Source: Erythrobacter sp. (lineage in GTDB: Bacteria > Pseudomonadota > Alphaproteobacteria > Sphingomonadales > Sphingomonadaceae). From it: 64,000 nucleotides of DNA. Where the stretch lies: assembly GCA_027311945.1 (NCBI GenBank), contig DAICXZ010000005.1, positions 1 to 64,000 of the forward strand. Reading direction: 5' to 3'. Below are positions 41,769 to 51,140 of this stretch, one piece after another. Below the pieces are notes generated by a model. The model did not search any database. It was not told the origin of the DNA and worked only from the letters and a program-made list of their open reading frames with translations. A program made the translations under genes and the position numbers. How positions within the stretch are numbered: the stretch's first letter is position 1; every line of letters begins with the position of its first letter.

Positions 41769-44482
41769 CAGAATTGGGTCCCTACGTTGAACGAGAGTGT
41801 CTTGGTCTGGTCGCCACGCTCCTTGGACAGAGCATAGGCTAGATCGATCCTGAACGGACCGAAGGGGGAATTCCAGTTGACGCCAATACCGGCAGTGATG
41901 CGAGGCTTCCAGGTATTGCCTACGAATTCTTCGTAGAAATATGTCCCCAGATTATAGAAGAGCTGGGTATTGGCTGCACCAGTTGAAGACGTGGCATTGG
42001 TTACCTGCTCGTATTGCACGTTGCCGTCAGTGCCGAGCACCGGAGAGCCCGAGCTATCGACGACGAGCTGGCTGTAGAGCTGGTTTCCATCGGAATCGCG
42101 CAAGGCGATGTTGATCTGATTATCCGGGTCGTTCGGATCGTTGTAGTTGAGCACCGGCGTATCAACACCGAACACCGAGCCGACATCGACAAAGATCGAG
42201 GGCCGCAAGCCAAGCTCTCGCGCGCCCGAACCGAGCGGTATCTCGATCTCGGCTCGGGCAAGGTAATAGGCCCGGCCACCAAGTGCGTCGTCCTGGTTGT
42301 TGTCGTCATACAGGTCATTGAGGGTGTAGTTGCCTTCCTCATCCTGCGTGTAGAAGCGACGCACCACACGCGGTCCAACGCCGCGAATGTCGAAGCCGCG
42401 AATCTGCGATTCGCCCAAGAAGAAGCGATCGGTCAGCAGCACGTCGCTCTGATCCGGATCGCGGCTTCCCCAACCCATGATGTAGCCGCCTTCGACCTTG
42501 AGCGAGCCGATAAAGCCGCCGCCCAGCGGGAAGTACTGCGCTGCATCTGCCCGCGCGCGGATATACTTGGTGTTGCCGCCCAGGCCTGCCACGTCCAACC
42601 CGATGGTCGCCGATTGGCCACTCGACGGGCGCAGGCGCGAGTTGAGCGAGTTGTAGCTCAGCGACAGGCCGAGAATCGATTGCGTCCGGCTGCCCAAAGC
42701 CTCGCACAGGTAGCGCCCCGAGAGTACGGGTTCGCAAGTCGCCACGCCGTCGCCGTCGAAATCGGCGAAATAGCTATCTTCATCGACGGTGATGTCCTGG
42801 AAGTTCAGCGTATAGCTCGCCAGCGCACTCAAATACTCCGACAGCGGAACGCCAACGCGCAGCCGCGTACCCGTGGTAGACTGCTCATAGGTCGCGGTCT
42901 GGCTCGAATAGTAGGCGTTGTTGACTTCCTGCCGATAGATTTCCATGCCGCCGGCGATATCACGGTCGAAAAGATGCGGCTCACTAAAGCTGATGTTGCC
43001 CGACTTCTGATAGCGCGAGTAGTTCACGCCCAGCCCGACCGACTGGCCACGGCCGCGGAAGTTGTTCTGGCGGATCGAACCCGAAAAGATGAAGCTCTCA
43101 AGGCTCGAGAAGCCTGCCGACAGCGACAGTTCGCCGGTCGGCTTTTCCTGCACGTTGGCAACGAGGCGAATACGGTCGGCGGTTGCCCCCTCGACCTGCT
43201 CGATCTCGAAGTTCTCCTGGAAATAGCCCAGCGAGTTGATGCGTGCGTTCGAGCGGTTAACCTGCAACGAGCTGAAGGCGTCGCCCTCCGCGATGCGGAA
43301 TTCGCGGCGGATCACCTTGTCCTGCGTCAGCGTGTTGCCGTTGATCTCGATCGCCTCGATGTAAGTCCGGTCGGAATCGGCCACGGTGAACGTGACGTCC
43401 ATCGTCAGCGTTTCACGGTTGAGCCGGATATCGGGGCGCACGTTGGCGAAGGCATAGCCGAAGGCGCCAGCCGTCTCGGTCAGCCCTTCCACCGTATTGT
43501 CGACCAGTTCGGCATTGTACCAGTCGCCGGTCTGCATGGATAGCGACGAGGTCAGCGCCTCGGAACTGAAATCGCGCAGCTGGCTGATCACCTCGACGTC
43601 GCCGAACTTGTAGCGCTCACCCTCTTCCACCACGTAGGTGATGATGAAGTCGCGCTTGTCGGGCGTAAGTTCGGCCACCGCCGAAACAACGCGGAAATCG
43701 GGATAGCCCTCGGTCAGGTAGAACTGGCGCAGCTTCTGCTGATCGAACGCAAGGCGATCCGGGTCGTAGCTGGTGTTCGAACTGAAGATCTTGAAGAAGC
43801 CAGCTTCCTTGGTGACCATCTCGCCGCGCAGTTCGCCGTCAGAGAACACATCGTTGCCGATGATGTTGATCTGGCGAACCTTGGACTTCGGCCCCTCGGT
43901 GATCTCGAAGATCACGTCGACGCGGTTCTGGTCGAGCATCACCATCTGCGGCTCGACACTGGCAGCAAAACGCCCCTGCCGCTTGTAGAGCTCGATAATG
44001 CGGGCAACGTCGGCGCGCACCTTGGAACGCGTGAAGATCTGGCGCGGAGCGAGATTGATCTCAGGGTAAATCTTGTCGTCCTTGAGGCGCTTGTTGCCTT
44101 CGAGCACGATGCGGTTGATCACCGGGTTTTCCTGCACCGTGATGACCACGTTGCCGTTATTGTTGGCGATCTGATAGTCGGCGAACAGCTCGGTCGCCGC
44201 GAGATCCAGCAGTGCCTGGTCAGCCGCGGCGGCGGTGTAAACCTGGCCCACGCGCAGCTGAACATAGCTGACGATGGTGGCCGGCTCGAGCCGCTGCGCA
44301 CCCGAGACGGCGATGGAGCGAATGACATCACCCTGCGGCTCACTCGGCGCAGTGTCTTCGGGGGGACTATCGGCCTCAGTTTCCTGGGCGAGCGCAGAGC
44401 CGGGCAGGCCTGCCAGCATCGTGCAGCCCAGCAGGGTTGCCGCAAAGAATTTGGCACAAGGCGTCGCTGTCTTCGAACCCAT
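41768..44482 (-). CDS. bamA: Outer-membrane protein assembly factor BamA
   Basis: This 904-residue precursor has a signal peptide, five POTRA domains (first around IRSIAVSGAQRLEPATIVSY) and a C-terminal Omp85 barrel. The barrel includes the lid-lock motif region SQIRGFDIRGVGPRV and ends ...KTLSFNVGTQF with terminal phenylalanine. It inserts beta-barrel proteins such as the TonB receptor at 7-9 kb. It is somewhat longer than the E. coli protein owing to extracellular loops (for example around YNDPNDPDNQINIALRDSDG). Its operon neighbours rseP and ompH are canonical. Confidence 0.96.
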   Translation of the reverse strand: MGSKTATPCAKFFAATLLGCTMLAGLPGSALAQETEADSPPEDTAPSEPQGDVIRSIAVSGAQRLEPATIVSYVQLRVGQVYTAAAADQALLDLAATELFADYQIANNNGNVVITVQENPVINRIVLEGNKRLKDDKIYPEINLAPRQIFTRSKVRADVARIIELYKRQGRFAASVEPQMVMLDQNRVDVIFEITEGPKSKVRQINIIGNDVFSDGELRGEMVTKEAGFFKIFSSNTSYDPDRLAFDQQKLRQFYLTEGYPDFRVVSAVAELTPDKRDFIITYVVEEGERYKFGDVEVISQLRDFSSEALTSSLSMQTGDWYNAELVDNTVEGLTETAGAFGYAFANVRPDIRLNRETLTMDVTFTVADSDRTYIEAIEINGNTLTQDKVIRREFRIAEGDAFSSLQVNRSNARINSLGYFQENFEIEQVEGATADRIRLVANVQEKPTGELSLSAGFSSLESFIFSGSIRQNNFRGRGQSVGLGVNYSRYQKSGNISFSEPHLFDRDIAGGMEIYRQEVNNAYYSSQTATYEQSTTGTRLRVGVPLSEYLSALASYTLNFQDITVDEDSYFADFDGDGVATCEPVLSGRYLCEALGSRTQSILGLSLSYNSLNSRLRPSSGQSATIGLDVAGLGGNTKYIRARADAAQYFPLGGGFIGSLKVEGGYIMGWGSRDPDQSDVLLTDRFFLGESQIRGFDIRGVGPRVVRRFYTQDEEGNYTLNDLYDDNNQDDALGGRAYYLARAEIEIPLGSGARELGLRPSIFVDVGSVFGVDTPVLNYNDPNDPDNQINIALRDSDGNQLYSQLVVDSSGSPVLGTDGNVQYEQVTNATSSTGAANTQLFYNLGTYFYEEFVGNTWKPRITAGIGVNWNSPFGPFRIDLAYALSKERGDQTKTLSFNVGTQF

Positions 44483-44657
44483 TATCCGTCCACTTATCTC
44501 GGCACCGCACGCCCCGGAACCAACCTGCCCCTGCCAAATCCGAACTGACTAGCTGGGAACGGTCGAATATGACGCGAAATGCGCCCTTGCCCGATGCGCC
44601 AAGCGCAATCAAGCAATCCATCCGGATTGGGAAGCGAGTACCCGTCCTTATCCCCGC

Positions 44658-45767
44658 CTAGCTACCGAAGATCGGCAACTTGGCAATGTCCAGTATCGTG
44701 ACGAACAACATCAACGCTAGCACGAATGCCATGCCGGTGCGGAACGCCCATTCCTGACTGCGCGGGCTGGCCGGCTTGCGACGGATCGCCTCTGCCGCAT
44801 AAAAAGCCAGATGCCCGCCGTCGAGGGTGGGGATTGGCAGCAAGTTAATGAATGCCAAGTTAATCGAGATAAACGCGATCAGCTCCACGAACGGAAGCGG
44901 GCCGAGACTCAGGCGCTCACCCGAAATCTTCGCGATCGTGAGCGGGCCGCCAAGCTCTTCCACCGAGCGTTCACCGACGATGATCTGTTTGATGCCGGTG
45001 ACCATCATGCTCATCAGATCGACGCTGCGCTCGGCCCCGAAGGCGAGCGCGCCAATCGGCCCCTCGCGCACGAATTCCTGTTCGAACGAACCGATTCCGA
45101 TCCGTCCGATCCGCGAGGCGTTGCCGAAGCGATCCTTCAGCTCGACATCGGCAATCGTAAGGTCGGTGGTGCGCTCGGTTCCGTCGCGTTCATAGGTCAG
45201 TTCGACCGTGCGGCCCGGATAGGGCAGGATCTGTTCCTGCAGCTGCTGGAAGTTTTCGACTTCGGCGCCATCGACCGCGACGATGCGGTCTTCGAGAGCC
45301 AGCCCTGCCGCCTCGGCGGGCGAGCCCTGCGTGATCGCCTGGACCACCGGCGGCGTGCTCGGCACACCGAAGCTCATCGCAAAACCGGCAAAGATCAGCA
45401 CCGCGATCAACAGGTTGGTGAGCGGCCCCGCCGCCACGATCAGGGCGCGCTGATAGAGCTTGGCGTGCTGGAACGCGCCCCTTTCTGCCGGAGCATCGGG
45501 ATCGGGCGCGGAGGCCGGGTTCATGTCGCCGACGAACTGGACATAGCCGCCCATCGGGATCGCCGAAATGCGCCAGCGCGTACCGCGGCTGTCGGTCCGG
45601 CCCCACAGCTCCTTGCCGAAGCCGACCGAAAAGACCTTGGCGCCGACACCGAACCAGCGGCCGACGAGATAGTGCCCCAGCTCGTGCAGGGTGACGAGCG
45701 GGCCGAGCATCAGCAGGAAGCCGGCCAGCATCATCCACAGGGGAACCGATTCAAAACTATCTGGCAA
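44658..45767 (-). CDS. rseP: Site-2 intramembrane protease RseP
   Basis: About 369 residues with zinc motif VTLHELGHYLVGRWFG in the first helix, a PDZ domain (QGSPAEAAGLALEDRIVAVD) and the last-helix motif NLLPIPTLDGGH. It cleaves anti-sigma factors and leftover signal peptides within the membrane. TTG 45767 is preferred as start because it overlaps the dxr end and yields the expected short N-terminus (LPDSFESVPLWMM read with M); ATG 45734 would cut close to the catalytic helix. It lies 175 bases before bamA. Confidence 0.92.
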   Translation of the reverse strand: MPDSFESVPLWMMLAGFLLMLGPLVTLHELGHYLVGRWFGVGAKVFSVGFGKELWGRTDSRGTRWRISAIPMGGYVQFVGDMNPASAPDPDAPAERGAFQHAKLYQRALIVAAGPLTNLLIAVLIFAGFAMSFGVPSTPPVVQAITQGSPAEAAGLALEDRIVAVDGAEVENFQQLQEQILPYPGRTVELTYERDGTERTTDLTIADVELKDRFGNASRIGRIGIGSFEQEFVREGPIGALAFGAERSVDLMSMMVTGIKQIIVGERSVEELGGPLTIAKISGERLSLGPLPFVELIAFISINLAFINLLPIPTLDGGHLAFYAAEAIRRKPASPRSQEWAFRTGMAFVLALMLFVTILDIAKLPIFGS

Positions 45768-46914
45768 CTTGCAACATCTCCTTGGCGCAGACCCTCGCCT
45801 CGGCATCGACACTTAGCACGTCTTCGAGGCAGGCAGGCGCATCCGGCCCGAATTTTTCGAGCACTGAGCCAACCAATGCAGCAATTTGGGTGAATTTTAT
45901 CTGACCGTCCAGAAAAGCGGCCACCGCGATCTCGTTGGCGGCATTGAGCACCGCCGGTGCGCCGCCACCCGCCTGCGCCGCCTCGCGCGCCAGACGCGTG
46001 GCCGGGAAGCGCTCCTCATCCGGAGTAAAGAAGGTCAGTTCGCCGATAGCCGCAAGGTCGAGCGGCTTGCATGGGGTGTCCATCCGAGCGGGATAGGCAA
46101 GGCACGAGGCGATCGGCACGCGCATGTCGGAAGGGCCGAGCTGCGCCAGCGTGGAGCCATCGCGGTATTCGACCATCGAATGAATGATGCTCTGCGGGTG
46201 AACGACGATCCTGAGCCGGTCGAGACCCACCGGGAACAGGTGCCAGGCTTCGATGAATTCGAGGCCCTTGTTCATCATCGTGGCGCTGTCGACGCTGATC
46301 TTCGCGCCCATGTCCCAGTTCGGATGCGCGACGGCCTGTGCCGGGGTGGCAGCCTCAAGTTCGGCCAGCGACTTGGTACGGAACGGTCCACCGCTGGCGG
46401 TGAGCGTGATCCAGCGAACGTCCTTCGTGGCATTGCCTTCAAGGCACTGGAAGATCGCGTTGTGCTCGCTATCCATCGGCAGCAGCGTGGTTCCGTGGCG
46501 GCGCACCGCCTCCATCATCACGTCGCCCGCCGAAACGAGCGCCTCCTTGTTCGCGAGCGCGACCGTGCGGCCCTGCTCGATGGCGCGCATGACGGGGCCG
46601 AGGCCCGCACAGCCGACGATGGCGGCCACAGTCACATCGACCGGACGAGCGGCGGCATCGCACAACGCTTCGCGGCCTCCGACGGCTTCGATCTGGGTGC
46701 CCGCGAGGTGTTCGCGCAGTTCGGCGAGACAGCCTTCGTCAGAAACAACAGCGACTTGGGCATCGAACTCGATAGCGAGTTTCGCCAGCTTTTCCGCCGA
46801 ACAATTCGCCGTCAGCGCGACGACCTGCCAGTACTCGCGGTTGCGGCGGATCAGATCGAGCGTGGAATCGCCGATGGAGCCGGTGGCTCCGAGAATGGAA
46901 ATGGTGCGGGTCAT
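45757..46914 (-). CDS. dxr: 1-deoxy-D-xylulose 5-phosphate reductoisomerase
   Basis: This 385-residue enzyme makes 2-C-methyl-D-erythritol 4-phosphate in the MEP isoprenoid pathway. It has an NADPH-binding start ISILGATGSIGDSTLDLIR, metal-binding LLPMDSEHNAIFQCL, and catalytic region DWDMGAKISVDSATMMNKGL-like (PNWDMGAKISVDSATMMNKG). Its stop region overlaps the proposed rseP start and its ATG overlaps the cdsA stop. It shares an operon with uppS, whose product uses the isoprenoids. Confidence 0.96.
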   Translation of the reverse strand: MTRTISILGATGSIGDSTLDLIRRNREYWQVVALTANCSAEKLAKLAIEFDAQVAVVSDEGCLAELREHLAGTQIEAVGGREALCDAAARPVDVTVAAIVGCAGLGPVMRAIEQGRTVALANKEALVSAGDVMMEAVRRHGTTLLPMDSEHNAIFQCLEGNATKDVRWITLTASGGPFRTKSLAELEAATPAQAVAHPNWDMGAKISVDSATMMNKGLEFIEAWHLFPVGLDRLRIVVHPQSIIHSMVEYRDGSTLAQLGPSDMRVPIASCLAYPARMDTPCKPLDLAAIGELTFFTPDEERFPATRLAREAAQAGGGAPAVLNAANEIAVAAFLDGQIKFTQIAALVGSVLEKFGPDAPACLEDVLSVDAEARVCAKEMLQVAR

Positions 46915-47687
46915 GAAAGGCCAAACATTTGCGGCGCAGTGACGAGCAGATAGACGCCAACGAGCAAGGACACTGCCACCAGCCCGTCGATGCGATCAAG
47001 CACGCCGCCATGGCCGGGGATAAGATCGGAGGAATCTTTCATCCCGGCGCGGCGCTTGAGCCAGCTTTCAAGAAAGTCGCCGCTCTGCGCGACAACCGCG
47101 ATCAGCATTCCGACCCCGATCAGCGCCGCAAAGTCTCCCGCATGGGGTTGCCAGTACTGGCTGCAACCCGTGGCAAAACCGCCATGCACGAAAGCGGGAG
47201 CCGGTTCGCGCCATTCGCAGATCCAGCGCGGCACTTGTGAATTCAAAACGACCGCCAGCGCCGCCCCAACGGCTCCGCCGCCAAGCCCAGCCCAGGTTTT
47301 CGACGGGCTGATCCGCGGAGCGATCTTCGGTCCGCCAATCGAGCGGCCGAAGAAATAGGCGAACACATCCACCGCGATCACTGCGCTGATGATCAGCACC
47401 AGCCACGCGAGGCTCTGTGCGCTGATGCTCGCCAGCACGAAAACGGCGAGGCCGAGGTAGACTGCCCCGAAAGCAGTCCAGGCAAGCCGCGCACTGCCGG
47501 TGAATGCTGCCTTGGCGAGGCGCAAAAATTCCCAGAAACCTGCGGCACCCACCGCTACGATAAACGCTGTCAGCACCCAGCCACCAAGCCAGATTGCCAC
47601 GCCTGCGACGGCCAGCATGACCACCGCACTCGCGGCCCGCACGCCCAAGTCGGACGCGCCTTTCGCCTTGCGATTGGCGCCGGTCAC
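46911..47687 (-). CDS. cdsA: Phosphatidate cytidylyltransferase CdsA
   Basis: This 258-residue membrane enzyme makes CDP-diacylglycerol from phosphatidate and CTP, supplying pgsA and pssA in this window. Signature segments are PRISPSKTWAGLGGGAVG and KDSSDLIPGHGGVLDRIDGL, with about seven hydrophobic helices. Translation starts at GTG 47687 (read MTGANRKAKG). It lies between uppS and dxr; the gap to uppS holds a repeat arm. Confidence 0.94.
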   Translation of the reverse strand: MTGANRKAKGASDLGVRAASAVVMLAVAGVAIWLGGWVLTAFIVAVGAAGFWEFLRLAKAAFTGSARLAWTAFGAVYLGLAVFVLASISAQSLAWLVLIISAVIAVDVFAYFFGRSIGGPKIAPRISPSKTWAGLGGGAVGAALAVVLNSQVPRWICEWREPAPAFVHGGFATGCSQYWQPHAGDFAALIGVGMLIAVVAQSGDFLESWLKRRAGMKDSSDLIPGHGGVLDRIDGLVAVSLLVGVYLLVTAPQMFGLS

Positions 47688-47753
47688 AAGCCCGCCCCCG
47701 CTCCCGAAGGACTGCTTTTCGCTTCAACATCAGCGGGCCAATCGGAAGGACGA

Positions 47754-47795
47754 CCCCTCGACAAGCTCAGGGTGAACGGACAGTGAGATCTGTCC
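47754..47795 (+). repeat. Single REP-like arm and small hairpin between uppS and cdsA
   Basis: GACCCCTCGACAAGCTCAGG, continuing GTGAACGG, matches one arm of the inverted repeat at 29481-29572. It is followed by a short hairpin, GGACAG-TGAGAT-CTGTCC. No matching second long arm was seen, so this looks like a half-element. Confidence 0.6.
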
Positions 47796-47804
47796 ATGAA
47801 CAGG

Positions 47805-48485
47805 TCAGCGCCCACCATAGCGGCGCTCCCTCGTCGCGAATTCCTCGCAGGCAGCGCGCAGTTCGGCCTCGCCAAAATCGGGCCATAGCACGTCGGTGAA
47901 TAGCATCTCGGCATAGGCCGATTGCCACAGCAGGAAGTTCGAAAGGCGAACCTCGCCGCTGGTGCGGATCAGCAGGTCCAGCGGCGGCAGGTCGGCGGTA
48001 TAGAGGTGCTTCTCAATGGCAGAGGCCGTAACTTCACCCTCCTCAGCCGCCAGCGCGGCCGCGCGAACGATTTCCTGCTGCGAACCGTAATTCAGCGCCA
48101 CCGCCAGTGTGCGCTGGCCGCCCGCCGTCCGCTCCAGAGCATCTTCAAGCCGCGCGACAATATCGGGATCGAAAGCCTTGTAATCGCCAATAATCTTTAA
48201 GCGCAAACCTTTGGCGATGAAGTCCGCAATGTTGGCCTCAATAAAGCGTCGCATCAGGTTCATGAGGTCGGAGATTTCCTCCGCCTCACGCTTCCAGTTC
48301 TCGCTGCTGAATGCATAGAGCGTCAGGCACTCGATCCCGAGCACCTCGCAGGCTTCGACTACGCGCTTGACCGCGTCGCCGCCCGCCTTGTGACCCATGG
48401 CGCGCGGCAGCATACGCTTCTTCGCCCAGCGGCCATTGCCGTCCATGATAATGGCGACATGGCGGGGATAGGACGTTCCGGACAT
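47805..48485 (-). CDS. uppS: Undecaprenyl diphosphate synthase
   Basis: This 226-residue cis-prenyltransferase makes the C55 lipid carrier for peptidoglycan precursors. It starts MSGTSYPRHVAIIMDGNGRW with catalytic aspartate in IMDGNGRWAK, and includes LTLYAFSSENWKR and the C-terminal IRTSGEVRLSNFLLWQSAYA. It follows frr by 17 bases and leads into cdsA-dxr-rseP-bamA. Confidence 0.95.
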   Translation of the reverse strand: MSGTSYPRHVAIIMDGNGRWAKKRMLPRAMGHKAGGDAVKRVVEACEVLGIECLTLYAFSSENWKREAEEISDLMNLMRRFIEANIADFIAKGLRLKIIGDYKAFDPDIVARLEDALERTAGGQRTLAVALNYGSQQEIVRAAALAAEEGEVTASAIEKHLYTADLPPLDLLIRTSGEVRLSNFLLWQSAYAEMLFTDVLWPDFGEAELRAACEEFATRERRYGGR

Positions 48486-48502
48486 GGAGACCTTTCTGCC
48501 GC

Positions 48503-49060
48503 TTACTGCGTCAGAATTTCCTTTTCCTTGGCTTCAGTCGCCTTGTCGACATCGGCGACATACTGATCGGTCAGCTTCTGCACCTCGTCCTCAAGGCGCT
48601 TGCGCTCGTCCTCGGAAATTTCCTTCTTCTTCTCGTCGTCCTTGAGCGCTTCGTTGGCGTCGCGGCGCACGTTGCGAATGGCGATCTTGGCCTGCTCACC
48701 ATAGTTACCGGCCAGCTTGGCCAGTTCCTTGCGCCGCTCCTCGTTGAGATCGGGCAGCGGCAGACGGATCGTCTGTCCGTCGCTCATCGGGTTGAGGCCG
48801 AGATTGGCCTTGGTGATGCCCTTCTCGACGGCACTCACGTTCGACTTGTCCCACACCTGCACGCTGAGCATGCGCGGCTCAGGCGCGGACACCGTGGCCA
48901 CCTGGCTGAGCGGCATCATCGAACCATAAACCTCAACCACGACCGGATCGAGCAATGCCGTGTTCGCGCGCCCGGTGCGCAGGCCGCCCAGATCGCTCTT
49001 GAGGCTCTCCACTGCGCCCGCCATGCGGCGCTCAACGTCAGCCTTGTCGTATTTTGCCAT
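48503..49060 (-). CDS. frr: Ribosome recycling factor
   Basis: This 185-residue protein starts [20 protein letters not shown] and includes the conserved [12 protein letters not shown] and [20 protein letters not shown] segments. With EF-G it splits post-termination ribosomes. The ATG at 49060 is chosen over the longer ORF start. It lies 31 bases after pyrH in the usual pyrH-frr-uppS order. Confidence 0.96.
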   Translation of the reverse strand: MAKYDKADVERRMAGAVESLKSDLGGLRTGRANTALLDPVVVEVYGSMMPLSQVATVSAPEPRMLSVQVWDKSNVSAVEKGITKANLGLNPMSDGQTIRLPLPDLNEERRKELAKLAGNYGEQAKIAIRNVRRDANEALKDDEKKKEISEDERKRLEDEVQKLTDQYVADVDKATEAKEKEILTQ

Positions 49061-49091
49061 GATAAAATTCCTGAAATCCTGAATGCCTGTA

Positions 49092-49811
49092 TCAGTCCTT
49101 GCGGACAATCGTCTGCACGCCCTCACCCGCCAGCACGCGCGCCACGTTACCCTTCTCACGGATCGAGAACACCACGATCGGGATATCGTTCTCGCGGCAT
49201 AGCGCTACGGCTGCTGCATCCATAACCTTGAGATTGGCCGAAAGCACCTGCGAATAGGTGATCGTTTCGAAACGAACCGCGTCGTCGGCCTTTTTCGGGT
49301 CCTTGTCATAGACCCCGTCGACGCTCGTGCCCTTGAGCAGCGCATCGCAGTTCATCTCCGCCGCGCGCAGCGCCGCGCCGGTGTCGGTGGTGAAGAACGG
49401 GTTGCCGGTGCCAGCGGCGAAGATCACGATCCTGCCCTTCTCCAGATGCCGCTCCGCACGGCGACGGATGTAGGGTTCGCACACGGCGGGCATGGGAATG
49501 GCGCTCTGCACGCGGGTTTCGACGCCTGCGTTCTCAAGCGCATTCTGCATCGCGAGCGCGTTCATGACGGTGGCCATCATGCCCATATAGTCCGCCGTGG
49601 TCCGATCGAGGCCCTTGGCCGCGCCCGAAATGCCGCGAAAGATATTGCCGCCGCCGATAACGAGGCAGATTTCCAGCCCCGTCGCGTGAGCGGCCTTCAC
49701 CTCTTCGGCAAGGCCTGCAACAAACTCCGGGTCGATGCCGAACTCCTGCTCGCCCATCAGCACCTCGCCCGAGAGCTTGAGGAGAATGCGTTTGGTATCG
49801 GGCAGGAGCAT
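49092..49811 (-). CDS. pyrH: Uridylate kinase
   Basis: This 239-residue UMP kinase ([18 protein letters not shown] at the N-terminus, [30 protein letters not shown]) phosphorylates UMP to UDP. The start is ATG 49811; the ORF listed from 49946 extends into non-coding sequence. In most bacteria it follows rpsB-tsf directly. Here a divergent secreted-protein gene and terminator separate it from tsf, so it probably has its own promoter in 49812-50002. Confidence 0.95.
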   Translation of the reverse strand: MLLPDTKRILLKLSGEVLMGEQEFGIDPEFVAGLAEEVKAAHATGLEICLVIGGGNIFRGISGAAKGLDRTTADYMGMMATVMNALAMQNALENAGVETRVQSAIPMPAVCEPYIRRRAERHLEKGRIVIFAAGTGNPFFTTDTGAALRAAEMNCDALLKGTSVDGVYDKDPKKADDAVRFETITYSQVLSANLKVMDAAAVALCRENDIPIVVFSIREKGNVARVLAGEGVQTIVRKD

Positions 49812-50002
49812 GGGCGCGGGTTCCTTGGGCGTGGGCAGGTGTTGCGCGCTCTTAGAGAGACGCGGGGCACGTGCCAAGGGGCTACACCTCGCCACACGGG
49901 TGCAACGTGCCTCGGCAATCGAGCCGAAAGGCCTTCCATTCGTCATCGCGGCAAGGCATCATTGCCCCCGCACATTCTGACGATGATCGTGGGGAACCTG
50001 TC

Positions 50003-51061
50003 ATGCGTAGTTTGTCCTTACCTCTGGTCGCAGCGCTCGGTTTCATGGGCGGGCCGCTGTTCATATCGCCCGCAGCTTCGCAGTCCCCGGCCCGGCAGCC
50101 TGCCCTCGAAGCCGCACAGGCGATCCAACTGTTTGCCGAAGCAGGCTTCCCGCTGGTCGAAGGGCGTCCGGTCAACCGCTGCGGAAGACCGTCAAACCCG
50201 CGCATTGCCTTTGTCGATCTCAACGGAGACGGCGCGGCCGAAGCCCACATCGCCGATGTGGATCCCGCCTGTTACGGAAAGCCCGGTGCCTATTTCGCCA
50301 TCCTCGGCCAGGCGCAGGACGGCAGTTGGAAACGGCTGATCGCCGAAGACGGCATCGTGGGGTTCGAACCGTCGCGCACGCAAGGGTGGAGCGACCTCTC
50401 GCTCGAGGCCCGCGACTCCGCCTGCCCCGGCCCGCGGCGCTTTACCGGTAGCGATTATGGCGCCCCGACCGCCTGTGCGGCCTGGGCTTCCACGGCGGGC
50501 GAGGCCGTCGCTGTCGCCATCGCCGGGGCTACTGAAGCGCCAGCGCCGCCCCTCACCGGCACCCGTATCGAACAGCTGGCGCAACTACTGCGCAACATCG
50601 CTCCCGCCGCGCACGAGCGCAGCTGGGTGCGCGCCATGGCCGCCTTCCCCGGTGCGAGCTGGGGTGCGCGTGAAAGCCACCGGCCCAACTGGTACGGCTC
50701 CGACCAGTCACTCTCGGGCGTCATTCGTCTTGACGGAGTGACTTATGACATCGGGATCAGCGGAACCGCCGAGGTAGTGAACGAAATCAATATCGGCGGC
50801 CCCGGCAACGACAACCTCGAGTGGTCGGAGATCGCGGCAGCGATTCCCGCAACGGGCGCTTCGTCGCGCAATATCGGCTGCCACAGTCCAACCGGCTTCG
50901 GCTATGTCCGCCTGACTTTCGAAGGGCAATCGGCGGTGATGCACAAATTCATGAACTACGGGACTGCCGTGCCGAGCACCGATCACTACAACTTCATGCT
51001 CATCGATCCAATGGATGGCAAGACCGAGGCCGAGGTCGCCGCTGACCGCACGTACTGTTGA
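50003..51061 (+). CDS. Secreted hypothetical protein with VCBS/FG-GAP-like segment
   Basis: About 352 residues from ATG 50003 (MRSLSLPLVAALGFMGGPLF), with a signal peptide ending near PAASQ. A calcium-binding-like FVDLNGDGAAEAHIADVD follows, then a linker and a C-terminal domain with conserved-looking FPGASWGARESHRPNWYG and NIGGPGNDNLEWSEI. I do not recognise a characterised family. Four cysteines suggest disulfides. It lies opposite to and between tsf and pyrH, breaking the rpsB-tsf-pyrH-frr order, and shares a bidirectional terminator with tsf. Confidence 0.68.
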   Translation: MRSLSLPLVAALGFMGGPLFISPAASQSPARQPALEAAQAIQLFAEAGFPLVEGRPVNRCGRPSNPRIAFVDLNGDGAAEAHIADVDPACYGKPGAYFAILGQAQDGSWKRLIAEDGIVGFEPSRTQGWSDLSLEARDSACPGPRRFTGSDYGAPTACAAWASTAGEAVAVAIAGATEAPAPPLTGTRIEQLAQLLRNIAPAAHERSWVRAMAAFPGASWGARESHRPNWYGSDQSLSGVIRLDGVTYDIGISGTAEVVNEINIGGPGNDNLEWSEIAAAIPATGASSRNIGCHSPTGFGYVRLTFEGQSAVMHKFMNYGTAVPSTDHYNFMLIDPMDGKTEAEVAADRTYC

Positions 51062-51082
51062 TACAGGCAACTGTCACAACGA

Positions 51083-51114
51083 AAACGGCCGCCGGAGCAT
51101 CCCCCGGCGGCCGC
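51083..51114. terminator. Bidirectional intrinsic terminator between tsf and the secreted-protein gene
   Basis: A 10-bp stem (CGGCCGCCGG / CCGGCGGCCG) with a 7-8 base loop. On the minus strand it is followed by TTTTC, and on the + strand by CTTGTTGTTT. It is placed between two convergent stop codons (51061 and 51141). Confidence 0.83.
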
Positions 51115-51140
51115 CTTGTTGTTTCGAATGATCGAAAGGA

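Noticed and set aside
42014-43543. 509-aa + strand ORF opposite bamA
   Set aside because: Antisense shadow of bamA without recognisable domains or ribosome-binding site.
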